A model generated the notes under the pieces. The model ran no database searches and had not been told where the DNA came from. It was given only the letters and a program-made list of their open reading frames with translations. Below are positions 8,461-17,026 of a DNA stretch of 42,518 nucleotides, in pieces. Every line of letters begins with the position of its first letter. The stretch's first letter is position 1. Source of the DNA: Aeromonadales bacterium (GTDB taxonomy: Bacteria; Pseudomonadota; Gammaproteobacteria; Enterobacterales; Aeromonadaceae); assembly GCA_012518835.1 (NCBI GenBank), contig JAAYRH010000200.1, positions 1 through 42,518 on the forward strand. The letters run 5' to 3'. The position numbers were made by a program, and so were the translations under genes.

Positions 8461-10725
8461 TTAGCTCGGTGCTGTCATCTCTTCAACCTCTAAGCTGTCA
8501 ACACGCTGCAAGCCACGGGGTAATAACGCGCCGCGGCGGCCACGTTCGCCTTGGTAGTGTGCAAGATCACTGGGCTTAAGCGTGAGTTTACGCTTACCGG
8601 CATATAAGGTGACACTTGCCTCGGCAGGTACTACGGTTATGTGTTTAATAAAATCTTCTCGTGCCTGCACCTTAGCGCTGGTAATACCGATGATTTTATT
8701 ACCTTTACCACGGCCCAACAGTGGTAAGTCGGTGAGTGGGAACAACAACATTCGCCCTTCATTGGTCACCGCTAAGCATTGACTCCCTTCCATAGCTACA
8801 ACGGCAACCGGTTTTAATACCAAGCTTTCCTTAGGTACCGTTAACAGCGCTTTACCATTTTTATTACGGCTGATCATGTCAGAGAAGCGACACACAAAAC
8901 CATAGCCGGCATCGGAGGCTAATAAAAATAGCTGCTCTTCTTCGGCCATCACCACAAAGTTTGCCTGCTCGCCCGAGCTTAAGTTGCAGCGTCCCGTCAA
9001 GGGATCGCCTTGCCCTCGCGCCGACGGTAGCGTGTGGGCATCTTGGCTGTAAGCTCGGCCTAAGTTAGACAAGAAGACCGCGGGTTGATTACTGCGCCCG
9101 ACAGCGGCGTCTAAGAACTGATCACCGGCGCGATAACTCAAGCTGGTACCATCCACTTCATGGCCACGAGCCGAGCGGATCCAGCCTTTTTCTGACAGCA
9201 CTACCGTCACCGCTTCACTGGGGATCAGGTCTTTTTCATCGAGCGCTTTTGCTTCACCGCGCTCCACTAACGGGGAACGGCGATCGTCACCGTACTTTTC
9301 GGCATCGGCTAAGATTTCTTTTTTAATTAAAGTAGTTAAACGACGCTCTGAGCCAAGTAATAGCGCGAGCTTATCGCGCTCGGCACTCAGTTCATCTTGC
9401 TCGCCACGGATCTTCATTTCTTCTAATTTAGCGAGATGGCGCAGTTTCAGCTCTAAAATTGACTCGGCTTGAATTTCCGTCAGCGCAAAGCGCGCCATTA
9501 ATACTGGCTTGGGTTTATCTTCGCTGCGGATTATCTCTATCACTTCATCGATATTCAAAAAAGCGACCAGCAAGCCCGCTAAAATGTGCAGCCGTGCTTC
9601 TACTCTGTCGAGGCGATGCTGCAAACGGTTACGCACGGTTTGGCGACGAAACGTGAGCCATTCACTTAAAATGATATCGAGGCTTTTTACCTGCGGACGG
9701 CTGTCTAGCCCCAGCATATTCAAGTTAACGCGATAGCTTTTTTCAAGATCGGTGCTAGCAAACAAATGCTGCATTAACTGTTCCACGTTAACGCGATTAG
9801 AGCGGGGAATAATCACTAATCGAGTAGGATTTTCATGATCCGCTTCATCACGTAAGTCGGCCACCATGGGCAGCTTTTTCGCCTGCATTTGTGCGGCAAT
9901 TTGCTCTAGTATTTTACCGCCACTGGCTTGATGAGGCAGGGCCGTCACCACAATATCGCCTTGCTCCATCTCATAGATAGCGCGCATGCGAATACTGCCA
10001 CGACCGGTTTCGTAGATTTTTTGAATATCCGCCACAGGGGTAATAATTTCTGCTTCGGTGGGATAGTCCGGCCCGCGCACATGCTCCATCAGCTCGGCGA
10101 CATTGGCTTTAGGATGTTCTAACAAGTGCACACACGCGCTCGCCAGCTCACGAATATTATGAGGCGGAATATCGGTAGCCATACCTACCGCAATGCCGGT
10201 CACACCATTCAATAAAATATGTGGTAGCCGTGCTGGCAGCATACGCGGCTCATTCATGGTGCCATCAAAGTTGGGGATCCACTCCACCGTGCCTTGCCCT
10301 AATTCCGATAACAGCAGCTCGGCATAACGAGACAAGCGCGCCTCGGTATAACGCATGGCAGCAAACGACTTAGGATCGTCTGGCGCCCCCCAGTTTCCTT
10401 GGCCATCTACTAAGGGATAGCGGTAAGAAAAGGGTTGCGCCATTAACACCATGGCTTCATAACAAGCCGAGTCACCGTGAGGGTGATATTTACCTAACAC
10501 ATCCCCTACGGTACGGGCCGACTTTTTATGCTTAGATAATGCCGATAAGCCCAACTCACTCATGGCATAAATAATGCGCCGCTGTACGGGTTTTAAACCA
10601 TCACCAATATGAGGCAAAGCTCTATCCATGATCACGTACATGGAATAGTTTAAATAGGCGTCCTCGGTAAAGGTATGCAATGGCAGGCGTTCAACGCCTT
10701 CCATCGTAAAATCATTGTTACTCAT
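8461..10725 (-). CDS. parC: ParC, DNA topoisomerase IV subunit A
   Basis: Breakage-reunion subunit of topoisomerase IV, which decatenates daughter chromosomes. The 754-aa product matches E. coli ParC (752) along its length. The catalytic tyrosine is Tyr126 in [11 protein letters not shown]. The quinolone-resistance region reads [13 protein letters not shown], with Ser86 and Glu90 (E. coli Ser80 and Glu84) in the susceptible form. The C-terminal beta-pinwheel contains [23 protein letters not shown] and [24 protein letters not shown]. It starts 12 bp after parE and is probably co-transcribed with it. An AAGGA precedes the ATG by nine bases. Confidence 0.97.
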   Translation of the reverse strand: MSNNDFTMEGVERLPLHTFTEDAYLNYSMYVIMDRALPHIGDGLKPVQRRIIYAMSELGLSALSKHKKSARTVGDVLGKYHPHGDSACYEAMVLMAQPFSYRYPLVDGQGNWGAPDDPKSFAAMRYTEARLSRYAELLLSELGQGTVEWIPNFDGTMNEPRMLPARLPHILLNGVTGIAVGMATDIPPHNIRELASACVHLLEHPKANVAELMEHVRGPDYPTEAEIITPVADIQKIYETGRGSIRMRAIYEMEQGDIVVTALPHQASGGKILEQIAAQMQAKKLPMVADLRDEADHENPTRLVIIPRSNRVNVEQLMQHLFASTDLEKSYRVNLNMLGLDSRPQVKSLDIILSEWLTFRRQTVRNRLQHRLDRVEARLHILAGLLVAFLNIDEVIEIIRSEDKPKPVLMARFALTEIQAESILELKLRHLAKLEEMKIRGEQDELSAERDKLALLLGSERRLTTLIKKEILADAEKYGDDRRSPLVERGEAKALDEKDLIPSEAVTVVLSEKGWIRSARGHEVDGTSLSYRAGDQFLDAAVGRSNQPAVFLSNLGRAYSQDAHTLPSARGQGDPLTGRCNLSSGEQANFVVMAEEEQLFLLASDAGYGFVCRFSDMISRNKNGKALLTVPKESLVLKPVAVVAMEGSQCLAVTNEGRMLLFPLTDLPLLGRGKGNKIIGITSAKVQAREDFIKHITVVPAEASVTLYAGKRKLTLKPSDLAHYQGERGRRGALLPRGLQRVDSLEVEEMTAPS

Positions 10726-10737
10726 TTAATTCATTCC

Positions 10738-12633
10738 TTAAGCGAGCGGATCGACTAGGTTGCCTTTGCTTTCTAACCATTCACGGCGATCACTGGAGCG
10801 CTTTTTCGCCAATAACATATCCATCAAGGTTTCGGTGGCTGCCATATCGTCTACCGTCAGCTGTACTAGGCGGCGCGTATTAGGATCGAGGGTCGTTTCA
10901 CGCAGCTGCTTAGGATTCATTTCACCCAAGCCTTTAAACCGCGTCACTTGGATTTTGCCCCGCTTATTTTCTGCTTTAATGCGCTCGAGTACACCATCGC
11001 GCTCCGCTTCATCTAGGGCATAATAAACTTCTTTGCCCAAATCGATCCGATACAAGGGCGGCATAGCAACATACACATGGCCGTTTTCAACCAGATGGCG
11101 GAAATGACGCACAAATAAAGCACATAACAAAGTGGCGATATGTAGGCCGTCGGAGTCGGCATCCGCTAAAATACACACCTTGCCGTAACGCAGCTCCGAT
11201 AAGTCTTCTGAGTTAGGGTCCAGACCAATTGCTACCGAAATATCGTGCACTTCTTGGGAAGCAAGCACCTGACTGGAGTCGACTTCCCAAGTATTTAAAA
11301 TTTTACCGCGCAGCGGCATTATGGCCTGAAACTCGCGATCCCGCGCTTGTTTAGCACTGCCGCCTGCTGAGTCCCCTTCCACTAAAAACAGCTCACCACG
11401 CATTGGATCGGCGCTGGCACAATCGGTGAGTTTGCCGGGTAAAGCAGGGCCTTGGGTAACTTTTTTGCGCACCACTTTTTTCGCTTGGCGCAAACGGCGC
11501 TGGGCACTACTAATACACAGCTCAGCAATTTGCTCCGCTAGCTCAGTATGTTGGTTTAACCATAAGCTAAAGGCATCTTTGACCACGCCCGACACAAAAG
11601 CCGCACTTTGCCGCGACGAGAGACGTTCTTTGGTTTGGCCGGCAAATTGGGGATCTTGCATTTTTACCGATAAAATATAGGCACAGCGCTCCCAAATATC
11701 GTCGGGAGTCAGCTTCACGCCGCGGGGCAAGAGATTTCGAAATTCACAAAACTCGCGCATCGCATCCAGTAGGCCTTGGCGTAAGCCATTAACATGGGTA
11801 CCGCCTTGAGCTGTGGGGATCAAGTTAACGTAACTTTCACTAATGCCCTCCCCGCCCTCTGGCAACCAAGTAAGTGCCCACTCGACTGCGGAAAACTCCG
11901 CTTTAAAATTACCGATAAAAGGGATTTCTGGCAGGCAAACAAAGTCTTTTACTGACTCGACTAAGTAATCTTGAAGTCCGTCTTCGTAATACCATTCCAG
12001 CGTTTCGTTATTCACCTTATCGACAAACTTAAGGGTTAACCCTGGACACAACACCGCCTTGGCTTTTAATAAGTGCTTAAGGCGCGATACCGAAAATTTA
12101 GGCGAATCAAAGTAGCTGGCATCAGGCCAAAAGTGCACTCGAGTACCGGTGTTGCGCTGGCCACAGGTGCCAGTGACTTCTAGCTCGGTGATTTTATCGC
12201 CGTAGGCAAAGGCCATTTCATGCACTTGGCCATCGCGGCGCACCGCTACTTCTAAACGAGTACTTAAGGCACTCACCACTGAGATCCCAACGCCATGCAG
12301 GCCGCCAGAAAACTCATAACTGTCATTAGAAAATTTACCACCCGCGTGTAGGCGGCAAAAAATAAGTTCTACCCCTGAGATACCTTCTTCGGGATGGATA
12401 TCAACAGGCATACCTCGGCCGTTATCAATGACTTCTAGTGATTGGTCGGCATGAAGTATGACTTCTATCTTAGTTGCGTGTCCGGCCAACGCCTCATCGA
12501 CACTGTTGTCGATGACTTCCTGCCCCAAGTGATTGGGTCGGGTAGTGTCGGTATACATTCCGGGACGACGACGCACCGGCTCTAGACCATTGAGAACCTC
12601 AATGGCGCCGGCGGTGTATTGACTGGATGTCAT
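10738..12633 (-). CDS. parE: ParE, DNA topoisomerase IV subunit B
   Basis: ATPase subunit of topoisomerase IV, which pairs with ParC. It has 631 aa (E. coli 630). The GHKL ATPase domain shows EVIDNSVDEALAGHA (catalytic Glu and Asn), VIDNGRGMPVD, and the ATP-lid GGKFSNDSYEFSGGLHGVG. The transducer and Toprim domains follow, with LVEGDSAGGSAKQARDREFQ near residue 420 and ILADADSDGLHIATLL (the DxDxD metal site). The PLRGKILNTWEV quinolone region looks wild type. It lies directly upstream of parC, and yqiA precedes it on the same strand. Confidence 0.97.
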   Translation of the reverse strand: MTSSQYTAGAIEVLNGLEPVRRRPGMYTDTTRPNHLGQEVIDNSVDEALAGHATKIEVILHADQSLEVIDNGRGMPVDIHPEEGISGVELIFCRLHAGGKFSNDSYEFSGGLHGVGISVVSALSTRLEVAVRRDGQVHEMAFAYGDKITELEVTGTCGQRNTGTRVHFWPDASYFDSPKFSVSRLKHLLKAKAVLCPGLTLKFVDKVNNETLEWYYEDGLQDYLVESVKDFVCLPEIPFIGNFKAEFSAVEWALTWLPEGGEGISESYVNLIPTAQGGTHVNGLRQGLLDAMREFCEFRNLLPRGVKLTPDDIWERCAYILSVKMQDPQFAGQTKERLSSRQSAAFVSGVVKDAFSLWLNQHTELAEQIAELCISSAQRRLRQAKKVVRKKVTQGPALPGKLTDCASADPMRGELFLVEGDSAGGSAKQARDREFQAIMPLRGKILNTWEVDSSQVLASQEVHDISVAIGLDPNSEDLSELRYGKVCILADADSDGLHIATLLCALFVRHFRHLVENGHVYVAMPPLYRIDLGKEVYYALDEAERDGVLERIKAENKRGKIQVTRFKGLGEMNPKQLRETTLDPNTRRLVQLTVDDMAATETLMDMLLAKKRSSDRREWLESKGNLVDPLA

Positions 12634-12658
12634 ATTGACCCTGGGTAATCTGAATTCG

Positions 12659-12695
12659 TTGGCGCTATCTTACTACCTGATGAGGGCAGCGCCAA
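12659..12695. other. Inverted repeat between yqiA and parE
   Basis: TTGGCGCT and AGCGCCAA pair perfectly across a 21-base loop in the 95-bp gap between yqiA and parE (both minus strand). No T tract follows on either strand. It could be a weak 3'-end hairpin for yqiA or a leader structure for parE. Confidence 0.35.
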
Positions 12696-12728
12696 ACAAG
12701 GAGTAAATAGCGTTCTGAAGAAAATAGT

Positions 12729-13298
12729 TTATAACTGCAAGAAACGCACAATTTGTGCGCGATAATGCTCAAATCCCATAAAGGCATGATTACCGCCTTT
12801 TTGCATACAAACTCGAGCAAAACGATAGTAATCGAGCGCTTCGCGGTAATTAAGAACTTCGTCCCCTTGCTGTTGTAGCAACCACAGGCGCTCCATGGCC
12901 GTAGGGGCAGTCACCTTTAAGGCAGCTAACTCCTGCATATGTGCTTCAGTTAAACAATAGTGCTCATGGGTATAAGGATGTTGCTGCTCGCCTAAATAAT
13001 CACGCAGTAAAATATGTGGATTCACGGCAGGGTTAATGACTACGCCATAACAGCCATACAACTCTGCTACTCGGGTAGCAAAAAAGCCCCCTAGTGAGCT
13101 GCCCACCACACCAAACTTCCCTTCAATAGCATCAGCAATGGCAGCTATCTGCTCCCAAGCGGCAGCGGGAGTCGCTGCCAACTGCGGACAAATAAACCGG
13201 ATATCGGGGCGATGCTCGGCCAAGTATTGGCGCATTTGCTCTGCTTTAGTGGAGCGCGGCGAAGAACTAAAGCCATGAAGATATAATAACGTCGGCAT
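12729..13298 (-). CDS. yqiA: YqiA, alpha/beta-hydrolase esterase
   Basis: Small alpha/beta-hydrolase. E. coli YqiA has esterase activity on short acyl and palmitoyl-CoA substrates, and its physiological role is unclear. The 189-aa product starts MPTLLYLHGFSSSPRSTKA. An ORF extending another 43 codons into cpdA has no family match. The nucleophile elbow is VGSSLGGFFA (Ser near residue 80), the acid and base regions are WLLQQQGDEVLNYREA and KGGNHAFMGF (His), and the oxyanion motif LHGF is at the N terminus. It begins two bases before the cpdA stop in the conserved cpdA-yqiA-parE order. Confidence 0.93.
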   Translation of the reverse strand: MPTLLYLHGFSSSPRSTKAEQMRQYLAEHRPDIRFICPQLAATPAAAWEQIAAIADAIEGKFGVVGSSLGGFFATRVAELYGCYGVVINPAVNPHILLRDYLGEQQHPYTHEHYCLTEAHMQELAALKVTAPTAMERLWLLQQQGDEVLNYREALDYYRFARVCMQKGGNHAFMGFEHYRAQIVRFLQL

Positions 13299-13299
13299 A

Positions 13300-14160
13300 T
13301 TAATACCCTGTGGCACTAAAGTCGGGCACAAAGCTGTTGGGTGGCAAACGCCATACCTGAGTGCTGAGTCGACCATCGGGATACAAAGAAATAGCGCGCC
13401 AACCTGGCTCTTTACTATCGAGCGCAAACTCGTCAGATAATGGCTTAAACTGAAAGCAAGTGGCTGGGCTGGCTAAATAGCGAACACCATCGACTTGTTG
13501 ATCAAACCCTTGATGAACATGACCGCATAACACCACTTTGGCCGCTTGGTGACGCTGTAAAATAGCCTGCATTTCATGACTGTTACGCAAGTCATGTTGA
13601 TCCAACCAAGCACAGCCCACGGGCAGTGCCTGATGATGTACCGCTAATAACAGATGATGCTTAGGGTAGCTTTCAATAGCACATGCAATAAGGGCCAACT
13701 GCTCGGCATCTAGCTCGCCATAAGTTTTATCGGCAATATGGGTGTCTAATAACAATACTTGCCACTGGCCACAGATAAGATGCTTAGCATGACTGATGCC
13801 CGCTTTGGTAAGCGCCGCTTGCATTACGGCTCCGCTGTCATGGTTGCCTGGCAACCAAAATACGGGTGATGGCAGCTCAGCCATTAGCTCACAAAAATGA
13901 TAATAAGACTCAGAGGTGCGATCTTGAGACAAGTCGCCGGTGCTTAAAATAAAATCGGCCACCGGTGTCTGCTTATCAAGCACATCTTCTAAAATGGCGG
14001 CGACCACCGCTTTACCACTGTACCAAGGCAGGATGCCCAGCAAGTCGGCCTCTTTATCGGCAAACAAGTGAGTGTCGGTGATCTGCAATAACTCCACTAC
14101 CTCATTAGGGCTTTGTGGTGTGATGTACGTGGTCTGTAACTGCGAAGCTGCTGGGTTCAA
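13300..14160 (-). CDS. cpdA: CpdA, 3',5'-cyclic-AMP phosphodiesterase
   Basis: Class III calcineurin-like phosphodiesterase that hydrolyses cAMP to 5'-AMP and so damps CRP signalling. The 286-aa product aligns with E. coli CpdA (275). Metal-binding motifs are LLQITDTHLFA (DxH), STGDLSQD (GD), WLPGNHD (GNHD), LAVHHQALP and CGHVHQGFD (GHxH). The C-terminal SPATCFQFKPLSDEFALDSKEPGWR is diagnostic. The called start is a TTG at 14158-14160 that overlaps the stop of the preceding DUF1249 gene (TTGA). This is the best-placed start before the domain, but the exact N terminus is uncertain. Confidence 0.93.
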   Translation of the reverse strand: MNPAASQLQTTYITPQSPNEVVELLQITDTHLFADKEADLLGILPWYSGKAVVAAILEDVLDKQTPVADFILSTGDLSQDRTSESYYHFCELMAELPSPVFWLPGNHDSGAVMQAALTKAGISHAKHLICGQWQVLLLDTHIADKTYGELDAEQLALIACAIESYPKHHLLLAVHHQALPVGCAWLDQHDLRNSHEMQAILQRHQAAKVVLCGHVHQGFDQQVDGVRYLASPATCFQFKPLSDEFALDSKEPGWRAISLYPDGRLSTQVWRLPPNSFVPDFSATGY

Positions 14161-14600
14161 ATTTGCTTAACCGTGCTAAATCCATGGGATAGACAACATT
14201 TCAGCCATTCGGCTAGAAAAAGGTTTACCTGCTCTTTTTCATTAGGATGATGCATCTTACTGTTTGGATAATGATAACTCGAGCGCAGAGCAAAGATCTG
14301 TTGACTGGCACACACTTCGGCCATGCGCACGTCATGATATAGTCGCACTTTAAGCCGCATTCGCATAAAGGATGGCAAATTGGGACTGCATTGCTCAATC
14401 GAAGCATGCCAAGTGTAGGGTGCAGTTTCTAGTACTCGCAGTACAAACAGTACTTCCTCGCTAATCGCGACCGACACTGTCTCCCCTACCTTTGCGGTAG
14501 CAGGCAGCAGCCTCATTAGCGATAAATAATTTACCTCACAGGTGCGCTGTAAGGTTTTAAGATCCGGAACATGTTTGCGAGCTATGCCATTGGCAATCAA
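14157..14600 (-). CDS. yqiB: DUF1249 family protein (YqiB-like)
   Basis: Conserved DUF1249 protein of unknown function. I call 147 aa from a TTG at 14598-14600, because AAGGAG lies exactly six bases upstream (14607-14612) and the product then begins close to where E. coli YqiB does (IARKHVPDLKTLQRTCEVNY against E. coli KRYTPDFPEMMRLCEMNF). A TTG 33 codons further upstream exists without support. Family residues include MRLLP, GETVSV, KVRLYHDVRMAEVCASQQIF, YHYPNSKMHHPNEKEQVN and LAEWLKCCLSHG. It sits between nudF and cpdA, as in E. coli, and overlaps cpdA. Confidence 0.88.
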   Translation of the reverse strand: MIANGIARKHVPDLKTLQRTCEVNYLSLMRLLPATAKVGETVSVAISEEVLFVLRVLETAPYTWHASIEQCSPNLPSFMRMRLKVRLYHDVRMAEVCASQQIFALRSSYHYPNSKMHHPNEKEQVNLFLAEWLKCCLSHGFSTVKQI

Positions 14601-14720
14601 GTTTTTCTCCTTGTCAGCCCACCTTTGCTGACCCTGATGGACTCGACTAATCGGATATGTATGTCCTCTATTACAACAGCTTTTATCACTTTCGGCCAAA
14701 CTCGGTATGACACTCTTAGT

Positions 14721-15356
14721 TTATATCGGATAAAAAATCGCTTTAGCATCATCCACTTGAGTCCTTCTTAAAGCCAGCCACTGTAGTGCAATAATGCTGG
14801 TCGCATTATTAATTTTACCTTCATGTAACCACTGCATGGCTTGCACTCTGGGTAAGCGATGCACTCTTATATCTTCGCTTTCCTCCTCTAATCCCGCAAA
14901 GTCAGCGGCGGTGCTAGCATCTACTTCGCCAATAAACACCGTAATTCGCTCGCTACAGCCACCAGGGCTAGAGTAATAGTGACTGGCTTCTACTAAAGCA
15001 CCAATAGCAAGGCCGGCTTCTTCTTGCGCTTCACGGCGCACTACCTCTGCAGGGCTTTCACCTGCTTCAACAATACCGGCCACCACTTCGAATAACCAAG
15101 GCTGCGCTGCGTTATAAGAACCCACTCGAAACTGCTCAATTAACACCACCTCGTCACGAATAGGATCGTAGGGCAAGACCGCTGCTGCATCACCGCGCTC
15201 AAAGAGCTCACGGGTGATCTCTTTGCTCCAGCCACCAGAAAACAGCTTATGGCGCAGCGTTAAACGTAATAAGCGAAAAAAGCCCTGATAGCCGCTTTCC
15301 TGCTGAATAACTTGCACATCGTGACGATTAAACTCCGTAAGCTTTTTATTACTCAT
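14721..15356 (-). CDS. nudF: NudF, ADP-ribose pyrophosphatase
   Basis: Nudix hydrolase that converts ADP-ribose to AMP and ribose 5-phosphate. The 211-aa product starts at ATG 15356, five bases after a full AAGGAGG. A GTG six bases earlier overlaps that ribosome site. The Nudix box is GIVEAGESPAEVVRREAQEEAGL. Upstream are FERGDAAAVLPYDPIRDEVVLIEQFR, and downstream YYSSPGGCSERITVFIGEVD and EESEDIRVHRLPR, all as in E. coli NudF (209 aa). It is divergent from tolC across a 215-bp promoter region. Confidence 0.95.
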   Translation of the reverse strand: MSNKKLTEFNRHDVQVIQQESGYQGFFRLLRLTLRHKLFSGGWSKEITRELFERGDAAAVLPYDPIRDEVVLIEQFRVGSYNAAQPWLFEVVAGIVEAGESPAEVVRREAQEEAGLAIGALVEASHYYSSPGGCSERITVFIGEVDASTAADFAGLEEESEDIRVHRLPRVQAMQWLHEGKINNATSIIALQWLALRRTQVDDAKAIFYPI

Positions 15357-15380
15357 AAGCACCTCCTTCTTGACATTTTA

Positions 15381-15407
15381 TTGCTAGATTTTAGACTAGC
15401 GAGCAAA
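15381..15407. other. Imperfect inverted repeat in nudF/tolC intergenic region
   Basis: TTGCTAG and CTAGCGAGCAA flank an AT-rich centre (GCTAG/CTAGC stem with an 8-base loop, outer TTGCT/AGCAA). It abuts the perfect palindrome on its right and lies within the likely nudF promoter. Its function is unknown, and it could be part of a compound operator. Confidence 0.35.
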
Positions 15408-15427
15408 ATGAATGAACGTTCATTCAT
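15408..15427. promoter_or_regulatory. Perfect 20-bp palindrome, candidate TetR-type operator
   Basis: ATGAATGAACGTTCATTCAT is a perfect 10+10 palindrome with no spacer. It lies about 50 bp upstream of nudF and 145 bp upstream of tolC. Perfect palindromes of this size and layout are typical of TetR-family operators, and efflux genes such as tolC are common targets. No regulator gene is adjacent, so the cognate protein is unknown. Confidence 0.55.
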
Positions 15428-15571
15428 AAATGACTTTATGTTGACTGGCAAACTCTATGCAGGATGCCTAACTAATAATAATGATGTTACTCTTATACCA
15501 GACTAATTTAATAAGACGCCTGCCCTCAGCACGGCTGATCATTTCTCACACTGTAATGTAAGGCAAAAATA

Positions 15572-16897
15572 ATGAAAAAAACGCTGCTGTCGACCCTAAT
15601 ATTGCTCTGTGCGGCAGGTCCCTCTCAGGCCGAAGACCTACTCGATATTTATCAGCAGGCGACGCAAAATGATCCCCAAGTGCGCGAAGCTAAAGCCAAA
15701 CGTGATGAGGCCTTTGAAAAGATAAATGAATCTCGTGCGCCCTTATTACCGCAAATCAACTTAGGTGCCGATGCCGAATATAGGCAAAGTGACAATGATA
15801 TGCGCAACACCAATACCGCAGGCGCAAGACTAGGGTTAAGTCAGGCGCTGTATCGTAAGTCGAATTGGGTCAATTTGGATATTACTGAAAAGTATGCCAC
15901 CCAAACTGATGTGGTTTACAAAGAAGAGCAGCAAGGGCTGATTATTCGTGCCACAGATGCTTACTTTGATGTGCTTGATGCCCAAGACACCTTAAGCTTT
16001 GTACAAGCAAATAAAGAAGCGGTGGCGCGCCAGCTAGAACAAACTAAGCAGCGTTTTGAAGTCGGTTTAAGCGCTATGACCGATGTACATGAAGCTCAAG
16101 CCGAATTCGACCAAGTAGTTGCAGAAGAAATTAGAGCCAAAAATAGTGTCGCTAATGCCAAAGAAGCCTTACGTGAGCTCACCAAGCTACATTATGAAAG
16201 CCTAAGCCCCCTTGATACCGACAGTTTTAGCCCAGAGCCCTCGGTATTAAGTGCCGATGCTTGGTTAGATATTGCACTCGACCAAAACCTAGAGCTACAT
16301 AGCCAACGCATTAGCAAAGACATTGCTAACGAACAAATTACGCTGGCCCAGTCAGGACACCACCCTACGCTAGATTTGAATGCCGGCGTGGGCAGTAATT
16401 ACACTAAGTACCGAGATGATCTCCCCGCCCAACCAGGGCAAGGGCAAGACCAAGATCGCACTGTGAATGAAGGTACCATTGGCCTCTCGTTTAACCTGCC
16501 CATCTTTAGCGGCGGTGCGACTAACTCTCAGGTTAAACAGGCGCAATATAATTATGTGGCCGCCAGCGAGCAGTTAGAGCGCAGCTTTCGTAGCGTACAA
16601 AGTAAAATTTATTCCGACTTTAATAACGTTGGCGCTTCCGCTAGCGAAATTCGTGCACTAGAGCAGTTTGTGATCTCAGCACAAAGCTCGTTAGATGCAA
16701 CTGAAGCCGGTTATGAAGTAGGTACCCGCACCATAGTGGATGTGTTAGATGCCACTAAGATGCTTTATAACGCCTAAAAGAACTTATCTAGCGCGCGTTA
16801 CGCTTATATTTTAAGTCAACTGCAGCTTAAACAAGCCGCGGGTAACTTAACTGAGCAAGATCTGATCAGTATTAATAATGGTCTCAGCCGCCAATAA
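15572..16897 (+). pseudogene. tolC: TolC outer-membrane efflux channel, interrupted by in-frame TAA
   Basis: TolC is the trimeric outer-membrane exit duct for RND, ABC and MFS efflux pumps. The frame starts with a signal peptide (MKKTLLSTLILLCAAGPSQA) and mature EDLLDIYQQATQNDP. It continues through both structural repeats to IVDVLDATKMLYNA, then meets TAA at 16775-16777. The same frame resumes at once with KNLSSARYAYILSQLQLKQA and TEQDLISINN, ending at TAA 16895-16897. This matches the E. coli segment VDVLDATTTLYNAKQELANARYNYL. One substitution (for example CAA to TAA) explains the break. The 401-aa product loses 40 codons covering the end of the last coiled-coil helix and the equatorial region, so it is probably non-functional unless the stop is a sequence error. 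The rest of the gene shows no decay. Confidence 0.85.
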
Positions 16898-16911
16898 CCT
16901 TCCACTCCTTT

Positions 16912-16937
16912 AGTAAGGGTGCGCCGCCACCCTTACT
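16912..16937 (+). terminator. Hairpin downstream of tolC
   Basis: Perfect 10-bp stem AGTAAGGGTG / CACCCTTACT with a 6-base loop, 14 bp after the ancestral tolC stop. Only a weak T-rich tail (ATTCCTG) follows, so termination may be inefficient or it may stabilise the 3' end. Its position fits the full-length gene end rather than the premature TAA. Confidence 0.6.
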
Positions 16938-17026
16938 ATTCCTGCGTTACCTAGTAGTTGCTGTCAGCCAGTAGTTAAGAATATACTTAATTACCAATTA
17001 ACTGTGCCCTACTACTAAGGATGGTC

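Noticed and set aside
8501..12633. Quinolone-resistance mutations in parC or parE
   Set aside because: ParC keeps Ser and Glu at the E. coli 80 and 84 positions, and the ParE EGDSAGGSAK to LNTWEV region looks wild type.
13299..13427. 43-residue N-terminal extension of yqiA
   Set aside because: It overlaps the conserved C terminus of cpdA and has no counterpart in YqiA. MPTLLYLHGF is the usual beginning.
16775..16777. The tolC stop as a recoded codon
   Set aside because: The codon is TAA. The selenocysteine system here reads TGA only, no hairpin of the SECIS type follows, and homologues have an ordinary residue there.
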